DNA of 64,000 nt from Gordonia sp. SID5947 (GCF_009862785.1 NZ_WWHU01000001.1:3224001-3288000), one strand, 5' to 3'. Positions 36,721 through 45,677 are shown, numbered from the stretch's first letter. Numbers and translations are program-made. Notes: generated from the letters alone by a model not told the origin.

Positions 36721-38208
36721 ATGACGATCGACGACCCGCTTGCCGTCCTCGATCAGGAGGCGCACACGGGCGAGCCCGACCTGACGCGCATCTCGATCCT
36801 CGGCGGCAACACCCAGCTCGACGTCGCACTGCCGTCCTCGGTGCCCGTGGCAGCCCTGCTCCCCGATCTCGTCGCCCTGATCGAGTCGCGAAACCCCCGG
36901 CGGCACAAGGACAATCCCGCCGACGACGACAAGCGCGAGCATTGGACGCTGAGCAAGGTGGGCCGCGATCCCATCGAATCGCATCGCACCCTGCACGAGG
37001 CGCAGATCCTCGACGGCGACCTGCTGATCCTCAAATCGGTCGTCTCGCGCGAGACGCCGGCCCTCTTCGACGATGTCATCGACGCTGTCGGTCGTCTGAA
37101 TGAATCTCGTTTCACGAGCTGGTCCGCCCGCTCGGCTCGGATCATGGGCTACGTGGTCGCGATGGTCGCGAGCGTGGCCGCGGCGCTGATCCTGCTGATG
37201 TCCCGCGGGCAGGCCGACAACGTGCTGCCCGGTGCGATCAGCGTGGTCCTGGCGATCGGGTTCATCGTGGCCGCGACCATCGTGGTCAGGTATTACCGCG
37301 ACGAGGGCACCGCGACCGTCCTCTCCTTCTGCGCCCAGCCGCTGGTGTTCGCCGGTGCAATGCTTCTGACTCCACATGGGTTCGGTGCGCCGCACCTGAC
37401 CTTTGCGTGCGCAGCGTCGCTCGTCTCCGCCGTCATCGTCTATCGCGTCACCACGGTCGGCCCCATGATGCACAGCGCCATCCTGTTCGCCTCGATCGGC
37501 GGACTCATCGCCGCGGGAGAGGTGACGCTCTTCGGCTCGGACGTTGCCAAGGTCGGTGCCGCGATGGCCGCCCTGTCGGTGCTGTGTGTGCTGCTCGCGC
37601 CGCGTTTCACCATCGGTCTGGCGCGACTGCCACTGCCGCCGGTCCCGACCTCGGGTGGCCCCATCGATCCGATCGACGCCGAGGTCCGGCCGACGATCGA
37701 AGGGGTGGGTGCGATCGGCGCGATGGCCCTGCCGTCGGCTGCCGCTCTCGAGCGCCGGGCGTACACCGCCAACCAGTATCTGACGGGCATCGTGCTGGGT
37801 ATCGCCGTCCTCGCCGGTGTGGGGGCATTGCTGGCAGCTGATCCGCTGAACGGTTTCGACTGGCGCACCACGGCATTGGCCATCATCGTCGCGGTCGTGC
37901 TGGCGTTGCGCGGCCGCGCCCACAGCGACGTCGCGCAGACCGCCATCCTGGTCGCGACCGGCGCGATCGTGTTCGCCCTGCTGATGGCGGGCCTCGCCGT
38001 CGGGGACCTGACGTGGATGTACATCGCCTTCGGCTGCGTGCTGGCGCTCGCCCTGCTGGCCATCCTGACCGGCGTCGTCGCACCCCAGCAGGAATTCTCC
38101 CCGGTGATGAAACGTACCGGTGAGATCCTCGAATACATCCTCGTCGGGATCATCGCGCCGCTGACCTTCTGGGTGATGGACATCTACGGCACCGTGCGCA
38201 GTCTCTGA
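36721..38208 (+). CDS. eccD: ESX type VII secretion membrane protein EccD
   Basis: Core channel component of the ESX inner-membrane complex, 495 aa. The N-terminal ~105 residues form the ubiquitin-like cytoplasmic domain (TRISILGGNTQLDVALPSSV, LHEAQILDGDLLIL). About eleven membrane helices follow from residue ~140 to the end (first: ARIMGYVVAMVASVAAALILLM). ATG 36721 lies about 10 nt after GGGGGA; a longer in-frame start at 36676 is less likely. Its stop overlaps the mycP start by one base (TGATG), so the two are coupled. No eccB or eccE is seen next to it. Confidence 0.93.
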   Translation: MTIDDPLAVLDQEAHTGEPDLTRISILGGNTQLDVALPSSVPVAALLPDLVALIESRNPRRHKDNPADDDKREHWTLSKVGRDPIESHRTLHEAQILDGDLLILKSVVSRETPALFDDVIDAVGRLNESRFTSWSARSARIMGYVVAMVASVAAALILLMSRGQADNVLPGAISVVLAIGFIVAATIVVRYYRDEGTATVLSFCAQPLVFAGAMLLTPHGFGAPHLTFACAASLVSAVIVYRVTTVGPMMHSAILFASIGGLIAAGEVTLFGSDVAKVGAAMAALSVLCVLLAPRFTIGLARLPLPPVPTSGGPIDPIDAEVRPTIEGVGAIGAMALPSAAALERRAYTANQYLTGIVLGIAVLAGVGALLAADPLNGFDWRTTALAIIVAVVLALRGRAHSDVAQTAILVATGAIVFALLMAGLAVGDLTWMYIAFGCVLALALLAILTGVVAPQQEFSPVMKRTGEILEYILVGIIAPLTFWVMDIYGTVRSL

Positions 38209-39584
38209 TGCGTGGGGTGCGGGCCGCGTCCGTTGCGGTGGTGTGCTGTGCGCTGTGGGCATCGGCCGGCCCAGCTGCCGCAGTTGTGCCGCCGACCGCG
38301 TCGCCGTCTGATCTGACCCTGCGCGTCCCGTCCGGGCCGCCACAGGCCACTGAGCAGAAAGCCTTGTGCGGCAAGCCGTTCGCCTCGAGCAGCGCTGACG
38401 TTCGAGACCCGTCGGCAGCCCAGCAGCTGATGCAGGTGCAGGCGGCCTGGCGCTACAGCAAGGGGGAGGGGATCAAGGTCGCCGTCATCGACACCGGGGT
38501 GCAGCCATCCAAACGGTTCACCAAGGTGATCGGCGGCGGCGACTTCGTCAGCAACGGCAACGGACTCACCGACTGCGATGGCCACGGCACCATGGTGGCC
38601 GGCATCATCGCCGGAAAGCCCAGCACGAGTGACGGATTCGCGGGTGTGGCGCCGGCGGCGGAGGTCATCGCCATCCGACAGACTTCGCTGTCGTACGGCC
38701 CGAAAGACAACAAGAGCGGCGGTTCCGCGGCCGACATCGCGGCCTCGAGCTACGGCAATGTGCAGACCCTCGCCTACGCGGTGGTGGCTGCTGTCCAGAA
38801 GGGCGCCGACGTCATCAACATCTCCGAGGTGGCGTGTGGGCCCGCCGGCACCCCCATGCACGACGGGGCACTCGGCGCCGCACTGCAGTATGCCTATCGC
38901 CGCAACGTGGTGGTGGTGGCCGCAGCGGGCAACCTGGTGGATCCGTGCAAGACGCAGAACACCGGGGTCAACCCGGCGAACCCGGCCGCGAAGGGTTGGG
39001 ACACGCTCAACACGGTGGTGAGCCCCGGCTGGTACAGCCCATATCTGCTGACCGTCGGCGGGGTCGACTCGGCCACGGGCAGCCCGTGGCCACTCAGTCT
39101 GCACGGCCCCTGGGTCTCGGTCGCGGCGCCCGCGACCGGGCTCGTGAGCGTCGGACTGCGGGGTCAGGCTGTGAATCGCCAGGAGGGCGAAAAGGGCCCG
39201 GTGACCGTCGACGGCACAAGCTTCGCCAGCCCGTACGTCGCAGGCCTGGCGGCTCTGATCAAGGCTCGGTTCAAGGGGATCTCGGCGGCCGACGTGATGC
39301 GCCGGATCACCGCGACCGCGCACGGAGCCGGGTCCGGACGCAACGACGTGGTCGGTTACGGCGTGGTGGATCCCGTGGCCGCGCTGAGCGACACCGTCGT
39401 GGACTCATCGGTGGACGCCGCGGCATCGCGACCGATAGCACCGCCGGATGCGACCGGCCCCGATCACACCGCCCGCAACGTCGCACTCGCGGGAACCGGC
39501 GTCTGCCTGCTGACCGCGCTGGTGTGGTGGGCGATCTCGATCCCACGCCGTCGGTTGCGCAAACTCGGCGAGGACGACTACTGA
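38208..39584 (+). CDS. mycP: Mycosin, ESX-associated subtilisin-like protease MycP
   Basis: Membrane-anchored serine protease of the ESX system, 458 aa. It has a signal peptide (to about residue 25), an N-terminal extension with a Cys, and the catalytic triad Asp in VAVIDTGVQP (about 96), His in DGHGTMVAGIIAG (about 127) and Ser in GTSFASPYVAGLAA (about 338). A C-terminal membrane helix (NVALAGTGVCLLTALVWWAI) and a short basic tail complete it. Mycosins are needed for secretion and stabilise the complex; they also cut substrates such as EspB in ESX-1. It is coupled to eccD by TGATG and ends in front of a strong terminator. Confidence 0.95.
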   Translation: MRGVRAASVAVVCCALWASAGPAAAVVPPTASPSDLTLRVPSGPPQATEQKALCGKPFASSSADVRDPSAAQQLMQVQAAWRYSKGEGIKVAVIDTGVQPSKRFTKVIGGGDFVSNGNGLTDCDGHGTMVAGIIAGKPSTSDGFAGVAPAAEVIAIRQTSLSYGPKDNKSGGSAADIAASSYGNVQTLAYAVVAAVQKGADVINISEVACGPAGTPMHDGALGAALQYAYRRNVVVVAAAGNLVDPCKTQNTGVNPANPAAKGWDTLNTVVSPGWYSPYLLTVGGVDSATGSPWPLSLHGPWVSVAAPATGLVSVGLRGQAVNRQEGEKGPVTVDGTSFASPYVAGLAALIKARFKGISAADVMRRITATAHGAGSGRNDVVGYGVVDPVAALSDTVVDSSVDAAASRPIAPPDATGPDHTARNVALAGTGVCLLTALVWWAISIPRRRLRKLGEDDY

Positions 39585-39588
39585 GACA

Positions 39589-39629
39589 GTCGTCCCGCAC
39601 GCACCCGGTTCGGGCTTGTGCGGGACGAC
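39589..39629. terminator. Perfect 12-bp-stem terminator between mycP and the next convergent gene
   Basis: GTCGTCCCGCAC (39589-39600) pairs without mismatch to GTGCGGGACGAC (39618-39629) around a 17-nt loop. It begins 4 bp after the mycP stop and ends 23 bp before the convergent gene's stop, so it can serve both. The loop itself contains a small CCCGG/TTCGGG-type pairing. Confidence 0.75.
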
Positions 39630-39652
39630 CTGGTCTCGTGCGGACTTCGTAC

Positions 39653-40945
39653 TCAGCGGGCCGGCGCGACTTCCTGCGGCCAGGAGATCTGCACGCCGGG
39701 CAGCACCTGCTTCGCCTGCGGCGCATTCTGTTTGGTGAACGTGCGGGCGTTGTCCTTCTGCTGCGGTCCCCCGGCACCCAGCGCCTTGTAGGGGGCGTCC
39801 GCCTGCGCGGCCGACCATCCGGTCGTGAAACCACCGACCTGCAGGTCCACGTCACCGCGCACGTTGACGGTGTAGTCGACGGCTGGCAGGCCAGACTTCG
39901 CGGCCTTCTCAGCAGGCAGCTTGAACTCGAACTGATTCGCCTGCGGGTTGGGCAGCGGCTTCGGTTTTGGCGCGTTCTGCTTCCACGGTTCCTTCGGATT
40001 CGCACCGGGGTCGCCCGCGCCGAGGCTGTAGGCGAGGGCACCGCCGATGGTGCCTCCGATCACGGCGCCGGCGGCCGCGCCGGCCGCTCCGACACCGGCG
40101 GCACCGATGGCGCCTCCGGCTGCAAGACCTATGCCAGCACCGCCGAGAGCGCCGAGGCCGACCAACGGACTAGCAAGCCCTCCGGTGGCGGCGATAGCAG
40201 GCGCAAATACCACCGAGTTGTACACGGCTCCCGCCACCGCACCGACCGGCACACCGACGATCGCACCGCCGGCAGCACCGAGCGCGGCCGCCGGAATCCC
40301 CAGCGCCACAGCGCCTGCCGTGCCACCGGCCATCACGCCGATGATCGTCGAGGCCGCCTGACGAGAGGCCTGATCTTCGGGCACACCGACGGCGATCAGG
40401 TTCTGCGCGATCTTGGCCTCACCATATGCGGACCAGGCGTTGATCGAGTTCACGTCACGGGTCGACATCCCCTTCGGGATATCGGTGATGAAATTGCCGA
40501 CGCGGATCTTCTCGGGCGGCGGAGCAATCGGGCGCACCGGAGCGGTCGGCTTGGGCGCGGTGAGTGGCTGCGCGGGCACCGGGTTGTAGGTGCTCTCGTA
40601 CGTCGGTGCGGTGTAGGTGCTCGGCTCCACATACGACTGGTACGGAGCCTCCTGCGGCGGAGCGGGAATGCTGCCTGGCCCGGGTTCCACCACCGGCGCG
40701 ACCTCGGGGGTGGGCGTGGTGCCGCCCTGCTCCGGGGCGGGTTCGGTCGGGCTGGTGCCGCCCTGTTGCGGGGCAGTGTCGGTGGGGCTCGTGCCACCCT
40801 GTTCGGCCGCTTGCGCCAGGCCCGCACCGACGCCGGTTGCGATGGAGGCGACCAGTGCTGCCGAGGTGACGCTCAGTAGGAGTGGACTACGTCGATCCGT
40901 GGTCGCTGGGCAGCGATGCCGTGACCGCTTGGATGTGTGGGCCAT
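39653..40945 (-). CDS. Secreted glycine/alanine-rich protein of the 'insoluble domain' type
   Basis: A 430-aa exported protein. ATG 40945 has AAAGGAA upstream and gives a signal peptide cut near LAQAAEQG. Residues about 40-75 contain a repeated GGTSPT(D/E)-type unit, then a Pro/Tyr-rich stretch. Residues about 200-330 are a long Gly/Ala-rich hydrophobic block (IIGVMAGGTAGAVALGIPA, AAAGAVIGGTIGGALAYSLG) that could insert in a membrane. The C-terminus is a small beta-rich domain (VNVRGDVDLQVGGF). Related proteins in Gordonia, Rhodococcus and Nocardia are annotated 'insoluble domain protein', as far as I recall. Function unknown; it is convergent with mycP. Confidence 0.65.
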   Translation of the reverse strand: MAHTSKRSRHRCPATTDRRSPLLLSVTSAALVASIATGVGAGLAQAAEQGGTSPTDTAPQQGGTSPTEPAPEQGGTTPTPEVAPVVEPGPGSIPAPPQEAPYQSYVEPSTYTAPTYESTYNPVPAQPLTAPKPTAPVRPIAPPPEKIRVGNFITDIPKGMSTRDVNSINAWSAYGEAKIAQNLIAVGVPEDQASRQAASTIIGVMAGGTAGAVALGIPAAALGAAGGAIVGVPVGAVAGAVYNSVVFAPAIAATGGLASPLVGLGALGGAGIGLAAGGAIGAAGVGAAGAAAGAVIGGTIGGALAYSLGAGDPGANPKEPWKQNAPKPKPLPNPQANQFEFKLPAEKAAKSGLPAVDYTVNVRGDVDLQVGGFTTGWSAAQADAPYKALGAGGPQQKDNARTFTKQNAPQAKQVLPGVQISWPQEVAPAR

Positions 40946-41330
40946 GCGTGGTGATTCCTTTCGTTCACGCCCCCGACAGAAGGCCGCGTGGGATGAGGTG
41001 ATGTGCTGCACAGGCAGCAGGGTGCGGCGCAGCGAGGCTCAGACCGCCTTGCCGCTCAAGACATTCGCGCCCGACTCAGTCGAGCGGCGCGCGCGTGGCA
41101 CTGCCACGCGAGAAGCCGGCTCGACACATGGTCGACACCGGTATCGCTTCAGTGCGGTGGGTCGACTTCGCGGACCGCTCCCCTGCGGCTCGCGGCGCCC
41201 CATTCCCGCGTTCAGTTCCCCCGAAATACAGCATCCACAATCCTTACCCCGACAATGCTGGATGTGAGGATAGCGAAGAGTTGCGAGATTGTGATAGTCG
41301 GGTCGGTCGGGTGACCGACGGAGACCAGCG
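40946..41330. other. 385-bp stretch without a supported gene
   Basis: The stretch lies between the Gly/Ala-rich secreted protein gene and the small secreted protein gene, both on the minus strand. Open frames crossing it on either strand have no start with a ribosome site and no recognisable protein pattern. It presumably holds the promoter of the Gly/Ala-rich protein gene near its left end. No repeat or RNA structure was recognised. Confidence 0.5.
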
Positions 41331-41804
41331 TCAGGGGACGATCGTGTACATGGTGGCGCCGAAACTCTGGATGTCGCTGCGCCTGTCACTCGATGAAGTC
41401 GACACCGTGACCGCCTTCGGCCCGGAACCCGGATGAGATTCGATGGTCACACGCTCGCCGGGTCGTCGCCCGAACGCGACCGGGAAATACTCGTTCTTAC
41501 CGAACCCTGCAGTCGTGTTGACAAGTGCGAAAAAGCGACACTTCGGGTCGCGGGCCCATCCGGAACCGTTCCCGGTGAATCCGAAAGATGTGAGGGTGAT
41601 CCGAACCACGCCCCGCTTCCCTTTCGGCGCGACCATTCCGATGTTGAAGGCACCGTGACAGAAATCGTGGTCTCCGAAAGTGCCTACGTTCTCGCTGTAC
41701 TGCGTCACCCGCGGAAGTTGCGGCTCGGCTGTCACGTTGCCAGCCCCCCACCAAGTCATCGCCGACATCGCTACAGCCACCAGCAGCAAACACGCTTTAC
41801 GCAC
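41331..41804 (-). CDS. Small secreted protein, unknown function
   Basis: A 157-aa exported protein. GTG 41804 is placed directly behind GGGGGGGA (the complement of the C7 run near 41810) and gives a short signal peptide (VRKACLLLVAVAMSAMTWW, cut near NVTAEP). The mature part is beta-rich, with two cysteines likely to pair (DHDFCHGAF and DPKCRFF). Repeating Gly/Thr/Ser-rich strands follow (VVRITLTSFGFTGNG, RVTIESHPGSG). I do not recognise the family. It sits at the edge of the ESX effector region and might be a secreted accessory protein. Confidence 0.65.
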   Translation of the reverse strand: MRKACLLLVAVAMSAMTWWGAGNVTAEPQLPRVTQYSENVGTFGDHDFCHGAFNIGMVAPKGKRGVVRITLTSFGFTGNGSGWARDPKCRFFALVNTTAGFGKNEYFPVAFGRRPGERVTIESHPGSGPKAVTVSTSSSDRRSDIQSFGATMYTIVP

Positions 41805-41904
41805 TTCGTCCCCCCCGACATTTACTGAAATCTCGCCGATCATACAAAGCTCGCTCTGGGACGCCAACAGCGGTCTGACGTCGTGCCGTCACGCCTGAAG
41901 GTGA

Positions 41905-42216
41905 TCAGCGGCCGTAACGCGACGCGTTGTCCGACTCGGAACCGACGAAGTTCTTCGCCGCGTTCTCGATGCCATGGACGTACTGGATCATCGAGTCGAC
42001 CTTGGTCTCGGTGGCGTCCATGATGTTCTGCGTCTGCGGCTCGTAGCCGGAGGCATGCGAAGTGCCCGGTTTGTCGGCTCCCCAGGCCTGACCCTCGGCT
42101 TCGAGGCGACCACGGAGTTCGTCGCGAATCGTCGTCAACGCGTTCGCCACGTCGTCGAGCTGTCCTGCGCCTGCAAGCAGTTGCTGTGCCTCGACCTGCG
42201 TTGTGTCACCGCTCAT
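41905..42216 (-). CDS. EspC/WXG100-like type VII substrate, copy A
   Basis: A 103-aa all-helical protein of WXG100 size. The turn motif is GQAWGADKPG (about residues 42-51), placed between two long helices, and matches GECWGHDDTG of the second copy at 59860. Such EspC/WXG100-like proteins are exported by ESX systems as dimers. The C-terminus (SESDNASRYGR) does not carry a clear YxxxD/E signal. It follows a YbaB-like gene by 41 bp on the same strand, the same pairing seen at 59311-60171. It probably partners the large toxin encoded upstream. Confidence 0.7.
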   Translation of the reverse strand: MSGDTTQVEAQQLLAGAGQLDDVANALTTIRDELRGRLEAEGQAWGADKPGTSHASGYEPQTQNIMDATETKVDSMIQYVHGIENAAKNFVGSESDNASRYGR

Positions 42217-42257
42217 CGCTCATCCCCCTGTTCGGCGTCCCACCCATGATGGCCCGT

Positions 42258-42770
42258 TCACCACGCCTGGTCCAGCGGGCCTTTCCCTCTCGGTCGGGTC
42301 TCGTCGAGCTCTTCATAGTGTTCCTCGGGGTCTGCGACGTCGGATGCGACACGCTTCGGCGAGTCCGGAGGCTCGGTCGACGGCGCCACTGGTTCCGGCA
42401 CGAAATCGTCGAGGTCGGGCAGCCCGGGGAACATCTCCGAGATCTGCGGCAACGTGTCCATCCGCGCCTTCATCGGCGCCATGATCTCGTCCATCTGCGT
42501 CTGCGCCTGCTGTGCTGCCTTCTGCGTCGCCTCGGTGATGTAGCGACCGAGGTTGCTGAGGCCGCCTGCCCGATCGACGGCGTCGGGATGGAACTTCAGC
42601 TGGATCAGAATGCCTTTGGTGTTCACCCACGCCGTGACCAGGTCGTCGCTGGAGGTAGCGCTGGCGGTGACTGCCGCGAGCCGTTGCTGCAGCGTCGACA
42701 TGTCGGCCTTCTGCTTTTCGAGGTCCTGCAGCAGGCCGTGCAGCATCTCCTTCATCTCCTCATTCGCCAT
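42258..42770 (-). CDS. YbaB/EbfC-like protein, copy A
   Basis: A 170-aa protein. Residues 1-100 have the YbaB/EbfC pattern: N-terminal coiled helix (EMKEMLHGLLQDLEKQKADM), a beta hairpin (LVTAWVNTKGILIQLKFHPDAV) and a C-terminal helix (ITEATQKAAQQAQTQMDEI). The acidic Pro/Glu-rich tail ends in DQAW. Canonical YbaB binds DNA, but ESX-linked relatives with acidic tails may act as secretion partners. It is paired with the EspC-like gene 41 bp downstream. The matching copy at 59311 also ends in Ala-Trp, which suggests a conserved C-terminal signal. Confidence 0.7.
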   Translation of the reverse strand: MANEEMKEMLHGLLQDLEKQKADMSTLQQRLAAVTASATSSDDLVTAWVNTKGILIQLKFHPDAVDRAGGLSNLGRYITEATQKAAQQAQTQMDEIMAPMKARMDTLPQISEMFPGLPDLDDFVPEPVAPSTEPPDSPKRVASDVADPEEHYEELDETRPRGKGPLDQAW

Positions 42771-42822
42771 TCATCCACCCCCATTCGGCGTCCCGGATTT
42801 GGTGCTCATGCTGCCATGGCCG

Positions 42823-43992
42823 TCACCGGTCGTCGAAATGTCCCGATACGGCCAGGGACACCAATGCCGCGTCGGTGTCGAAACCCTGCGTGCGCGGGAG
42901 CAAGGTCTCGACGAGGGTACGGGTGAGTGTGCCGAACTCGACCGCGCCGACGAACGCGTTCGCGACGGTCAGCAGCGACTCGGACGGCGCCTCGGTGAAC
43001 GTTTCGCCGATGACCCGCGCGGTCTCACCGGTACTCCGCACGGCAGGCACCGCTGCTGCACACGCCGCGGCGTCCGGAGATTCGCCGCGATACCAGCGGC
43101 CGTTCTCGTACCACCAGCAGAACGACAGCATGCCGGCTCGGGTCCGCGCGTTGAGAGTCGAATCACCCACCCAGATCGGCGCTCCGGCATAGAGATCCGG
43201 CAAATCGCCCGAACCCAGGTAGGCGGACTGCAATTCGGGTGAGTCGAAGACCCCGCCGGAGAGCACCGCCCGATCCCCCGGCAGCCTGACCAAGGTTGAG
43301 CCACTGTTCGTCGACGACTCGAAGATCCCGATGTGCGGGGCCATGCTCGGGCCCGAGCTCGGCGCCATCGCGGCGAACACCGCAGCCACCGCTGCCCATC
43401 TGGCCCACAGGATGTTCAGATCCGGCCATTGGTTGTCTGCCGCACCGGCCGAAGTGGTCACGGCAGCGAGCGCGGTGACGGGCGTGCGCAGTTGTCGTCC
43501 TTCGTGAAAGACGTACGCGGCCAACCACAGTGGGACTTCGCGATGAGGGTAGGCAACGAAGTCGACACGGTAATCGGCCGGGGCGAACAAGAAGTCCGGA
43601 CCGAACGGACGCTCACCGTGGTCGAAATCCACCTCGAGTCGTCCGGACCGCTCCAGCCGGAAGGAGATCCGCCACCAAGGCCCCGTCGACGACGTGGCCG
43701 CGAGCTCACGCTGAGCACGGACGAGCGCGAATGCCTCCGACGACGGCATCACCTGCACGGACGCCTGATCGGTGGCAAAAAGCACCATTCCGGTCTGACG
43801 ATCGGTGGTCAGGGAGAAGGTGGCCGCCATGACATTCCAGTTCGACGGCGCCTGGTCCAACAGAGTACGGACGATTCGATCGTTGCCGGCCTCCGTGCGG
43901 CCGCGCAGATCGTCGCTGACGAAGGCCGGGCTCGGTGCCGGCTCCGCACCGAGGCTCAGCGGAACGTCGGCATCGTGGGACGGCAAACTCAC
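42823..43992 (-). CDS. Two-domain protein, possible DUF600/YezG-like immunity protein
   Basis: A soluble 389-aa protein from GTG 43992 (TTG 44028 is also open). The N-terminal half (about residues 35-165) has the rhythm of DUF600/YezG-type immunity proteins: NWNVMAATFSLTTDRQTGMV, then STGPWWRISFRLERSGRLEVDF, an acidic stretch and FVAYPHREVPLWLAAYV. The C-terminal half (DLYAGAPIWVGDSTLN, AGMLSFCWWYENGRWYRGESPD) looks like a separate sensor-like domain. YezG-type proteins neutralise secreted nucleases. It lies downstream of the giant toxin on the same strand. The family call is a visual match only and could be wrong. Confidence 0.45.
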   Translation of the reverse strand: MSLPSHDADVPLSLGAEPAPSPAFVSDDLRGRTEAGNDRIVRTLLDQAPSNWNVMAATFSLTTDRQTGMVLFATDQASVQVMPSSEAFALVRAQRELAATSSTGPWWRISFRLERSGRLEVDFDHGERPFGPDFLFAPADYRVDFVAYPHREVPLWLAAYVFHEGRQLRTPVTALAAVTTSAGAADNQWPDLNILWARWAAVAAVFAAMAPSSGPSMAPHIGIFESSTNSGSTLVRLPGDRAVLSGGVFDSPELQSAYLGSGDLPDLYAGAPIWVGDSTLNARTRAGMLSFCWWYENGRWYRGESPDAAACAAAVPAVRSTGETARVIGETFTEAPSESLLTVANAFVGAVEFGTLTRTLVETLLPRTQGFDTDAALVSLAVSGHFDDR

Positions 43993-44043
43993 CTCGCCAC
44001 CATAGGAGGAAGTTCGGACGCACGGCAATCGGACGTCCCCGGT

Positions 44044-44550
44044 CTACGAGGCTTTCCCGGGCCGTTGTCGCTCGTATTCGGCGTCAAAGCTCTGGAGGAC
44101 GTGAGCGTTGTACGCGGACGGCTCGCGCGCGTACCGCGCCGCGAGGTCGCTGCGGGCCGCCACCACTCGACGCTCGAACTCCATCACCTCGATCGGATTG
44201 GGCCGCACCGGGCGGAGTAGGTAGATCAACGCGGCGACCACGATCAGCGCCGCCAGCACCACCGCGCCGATCAGCAGGCCGGGACGCGCTTCCACCTCGG
44301 TCGGGTAGCCGATGTACGCACGGCTCCCCACCTTCCGCACGCACGTCCCACCATGCGAGGTCGGAGTGTCGCCGCATCCGGTCTTTGCCCGCGCCCACAA
44401 GTAGCCGATGAGCACCACGATGGCGGCCACAACGATCGCGCTGCCCAGCCCTCGCGCCACCGCGCCCGGCGAACGCCGCGGATGCCAGCTGATGCACGAG
44501 CGGAGGACGACCGTGCCATCCACGTTCGGGTCACCAACTCCCCCGGCCAT
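44044..44550 (-). CDS. Two-helix membrane protein, unknown
   Basis: A 168-aa protein with two membrane helices (about residues 36-56, SAIVVAAIVVLIGYLWA, and 92-112, LLIGAVVLAALIVVAALIYLL). They are separated by a ~35-residue loop with two cysteines (TGCGDTPTSHGGTCV), probably outside. A basic C-terminal helical tail follows. ATG 44550 has AAGGTGG about 3 nt upstream; the open frame extends further to 44658. I recognise no family. Small membrane proteins with Cys loops near polymorphic toxins sometimes act as immunity or receptor proteins, but nothing here proves that. Confidence 0.55.
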   Translation of the reverse strand: MAGGVGDPNVDGTVVLRSCISWHPRRSPGAVARGLGSAIVVAAIVVLIGYLWARAKTGCGDTPTSHGGTCVRKVGSRAYIGYPTEVEARPGLLIGAVVLAALIVVAALIYLLRPVRPNPIEVMEFERRVVAARSDLAARYAREPSAYNAHVLQSFDAEYERQRPGKAS

Positions 44551-44647
44551 CGCCACCTTCCCGACCAGACGATCTGATCTCGCCCTGAGACTAGTGGGCC
44601 GGGCCGTCGACACCGGCTCCGCCTCGCACGCCGCCCCCATCGCTAGC

Positions 44648-45625
44648 ATGACCGCCATGGACAGCCATCAACAGCCGGCTCCGCACCATCTGCCCACCAC
44701 ACCGCCGCCCGTCAGCATCTGTGGCGCCCGCCCGAAGAGTTGGACTGCGTATTGGGTTCTCGGTGCGATCAACGCGGTCGTCGCGGTGCTGCTGCTCGTC
44801 TCCATCGCCGCCGGTGCCGTCGGAGGTATCTTTCTGAGCGGCGGCTTCCTGATCTTGTTCGGTGGATTCAGCCTTTTCCAGTGGTATGCGGCGTTCTCCA
44901 ATGTCGGAAAGACATTTGTCACCGCCAGTGCAGATGGCATCTGGACAAGGGGTTTCGAGCTGGGATGGCATGAGATCCGCGCGCTCGAGTTCGTCGAGGG
45001 CACCTTCCGATACTCACTAATGGGAAACGAGACGACCGTGGCGTCCCGCCAGCGGTTGTGCTCGGTTGTCGTGACCACCATCCGGACCGATGCCAACGGC
45101 CGCCCGTTTCAATACGGCCAGACGATGGTCAACAACTACACGCGCAACGAGGACGAGTTCCGTGCCGCGGTAAGATATTTCGCCTCCCACGTGCAATTCC
45201 GCACCTATCTCACCAGCTCTGACTACACTCCGGACCCCGCGAGTACGTCGGCGCTGCGGCAACAGCTTTCGGCGGCCGGGATGATCAGCATCCACGACCG
45301 AAAGGGACGAGCGAAACTCGCTGTCGACCCGGCCGGAATCGTCCTCGACAACGGCAGGCGCATCGTGTGGGCAGACGTGACGGGCTTGGTGGCCCTCACC
45401 GATGTATCGACATCGCAATCAGCGGGAGTCGACATCAGTACACGCACCAACCGTCTCGTCGTCATCACTCGACATGTCGATCCGAAGCACAACCGCAACC
45501 ACGAGGAACGTCCCGAGTACCGAGAGGACTACCAGCCCTCGATCGAACATCTGATCCCCATCATCCACCAACTGGCCCCGCACGTAGCGTTCGCGGACCG
45601 CCGCCGCATCTCGGGCCGCAAGTAG
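44648..45625 (+). CDS. Membrane protein with paired PH-like domains
   Basis: A 325-aa protein with two adjacent membrane helices (about residues 30-75, AINAVVAVLLLVSIAAG and GGFLILFGGFSLFQWYAAF). Two related soluble blocks follow: FVTASADGIWTRGFELGWHEIRALEF (about 85-110) and KLAVDPAGIVLDNGRRIVWADVTGL (about 225-250). The pattern x-A-x-x-x-G-I/L-x(8)-W-x-x-I/V also appears three times in the large protein at 62230 and resembles bacterial PH-like domains. It is the only plus-strand gene between two minus-strand toxin-linked blocks. The role is unknown; membrane-bound immunity or envelope sensing is possible. Confidence 0.6.
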   Translation: MTAMDSHQQPAPHHLPTTPPPVSICGARPKSWTAYWVLGAINAVVAVLLLVSIAAGAVGGIFLSGGFLILFGGFSLFQWYAAFSNVGKTFVTASADGIWTRGFELGWHEIRALEFVEGTFRYSLMGNETTVASRQRLCSVVVTTIRTDANGRPFQYGQTMVNNYTRNEDEFRAAVRYFASHVQFRTYLTSSDYTPDPASTSALRQQLSAAGMISIHDRKGRAKLAVDPAGIVLDNGRRIVWADVTGLVALTDVSTSQSAGVDISTRTNRLVVITRHVDPKHNRNHEERPEYREDYQPSIEHLIPIIHQLAPHVAFADRRRISGRK

Positions 45626-45677
45626 CGGTTGGGCGTTCACACCCACCTCTGAAGCAGCGGCCCCGGCGGCGACCCGA

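Noticed and set aside
34985..38343. Long antisense frames over eccC and eccD (564 and 568 aa)
   Set aside because: Shadow frames of the ESX genes; low-complexity Arg/His/Gln composition and no start signals.
39653..40945. EccB as the product of the gene next to mycP
   Set aside because: In ESX-4 loci eccB lies near here, but this protein has a cleavable signal peptide and a Gly/Ala-rich core, with no EccB-like N-terminal helix or repeat domain.
41095..41436. A 113-aa plus-strand frame in the gap near 41.2 kb
   Set aside because: No ribosome site, no family pattern, and it overlaps the 3' end of the secreted-protein gene antisense.
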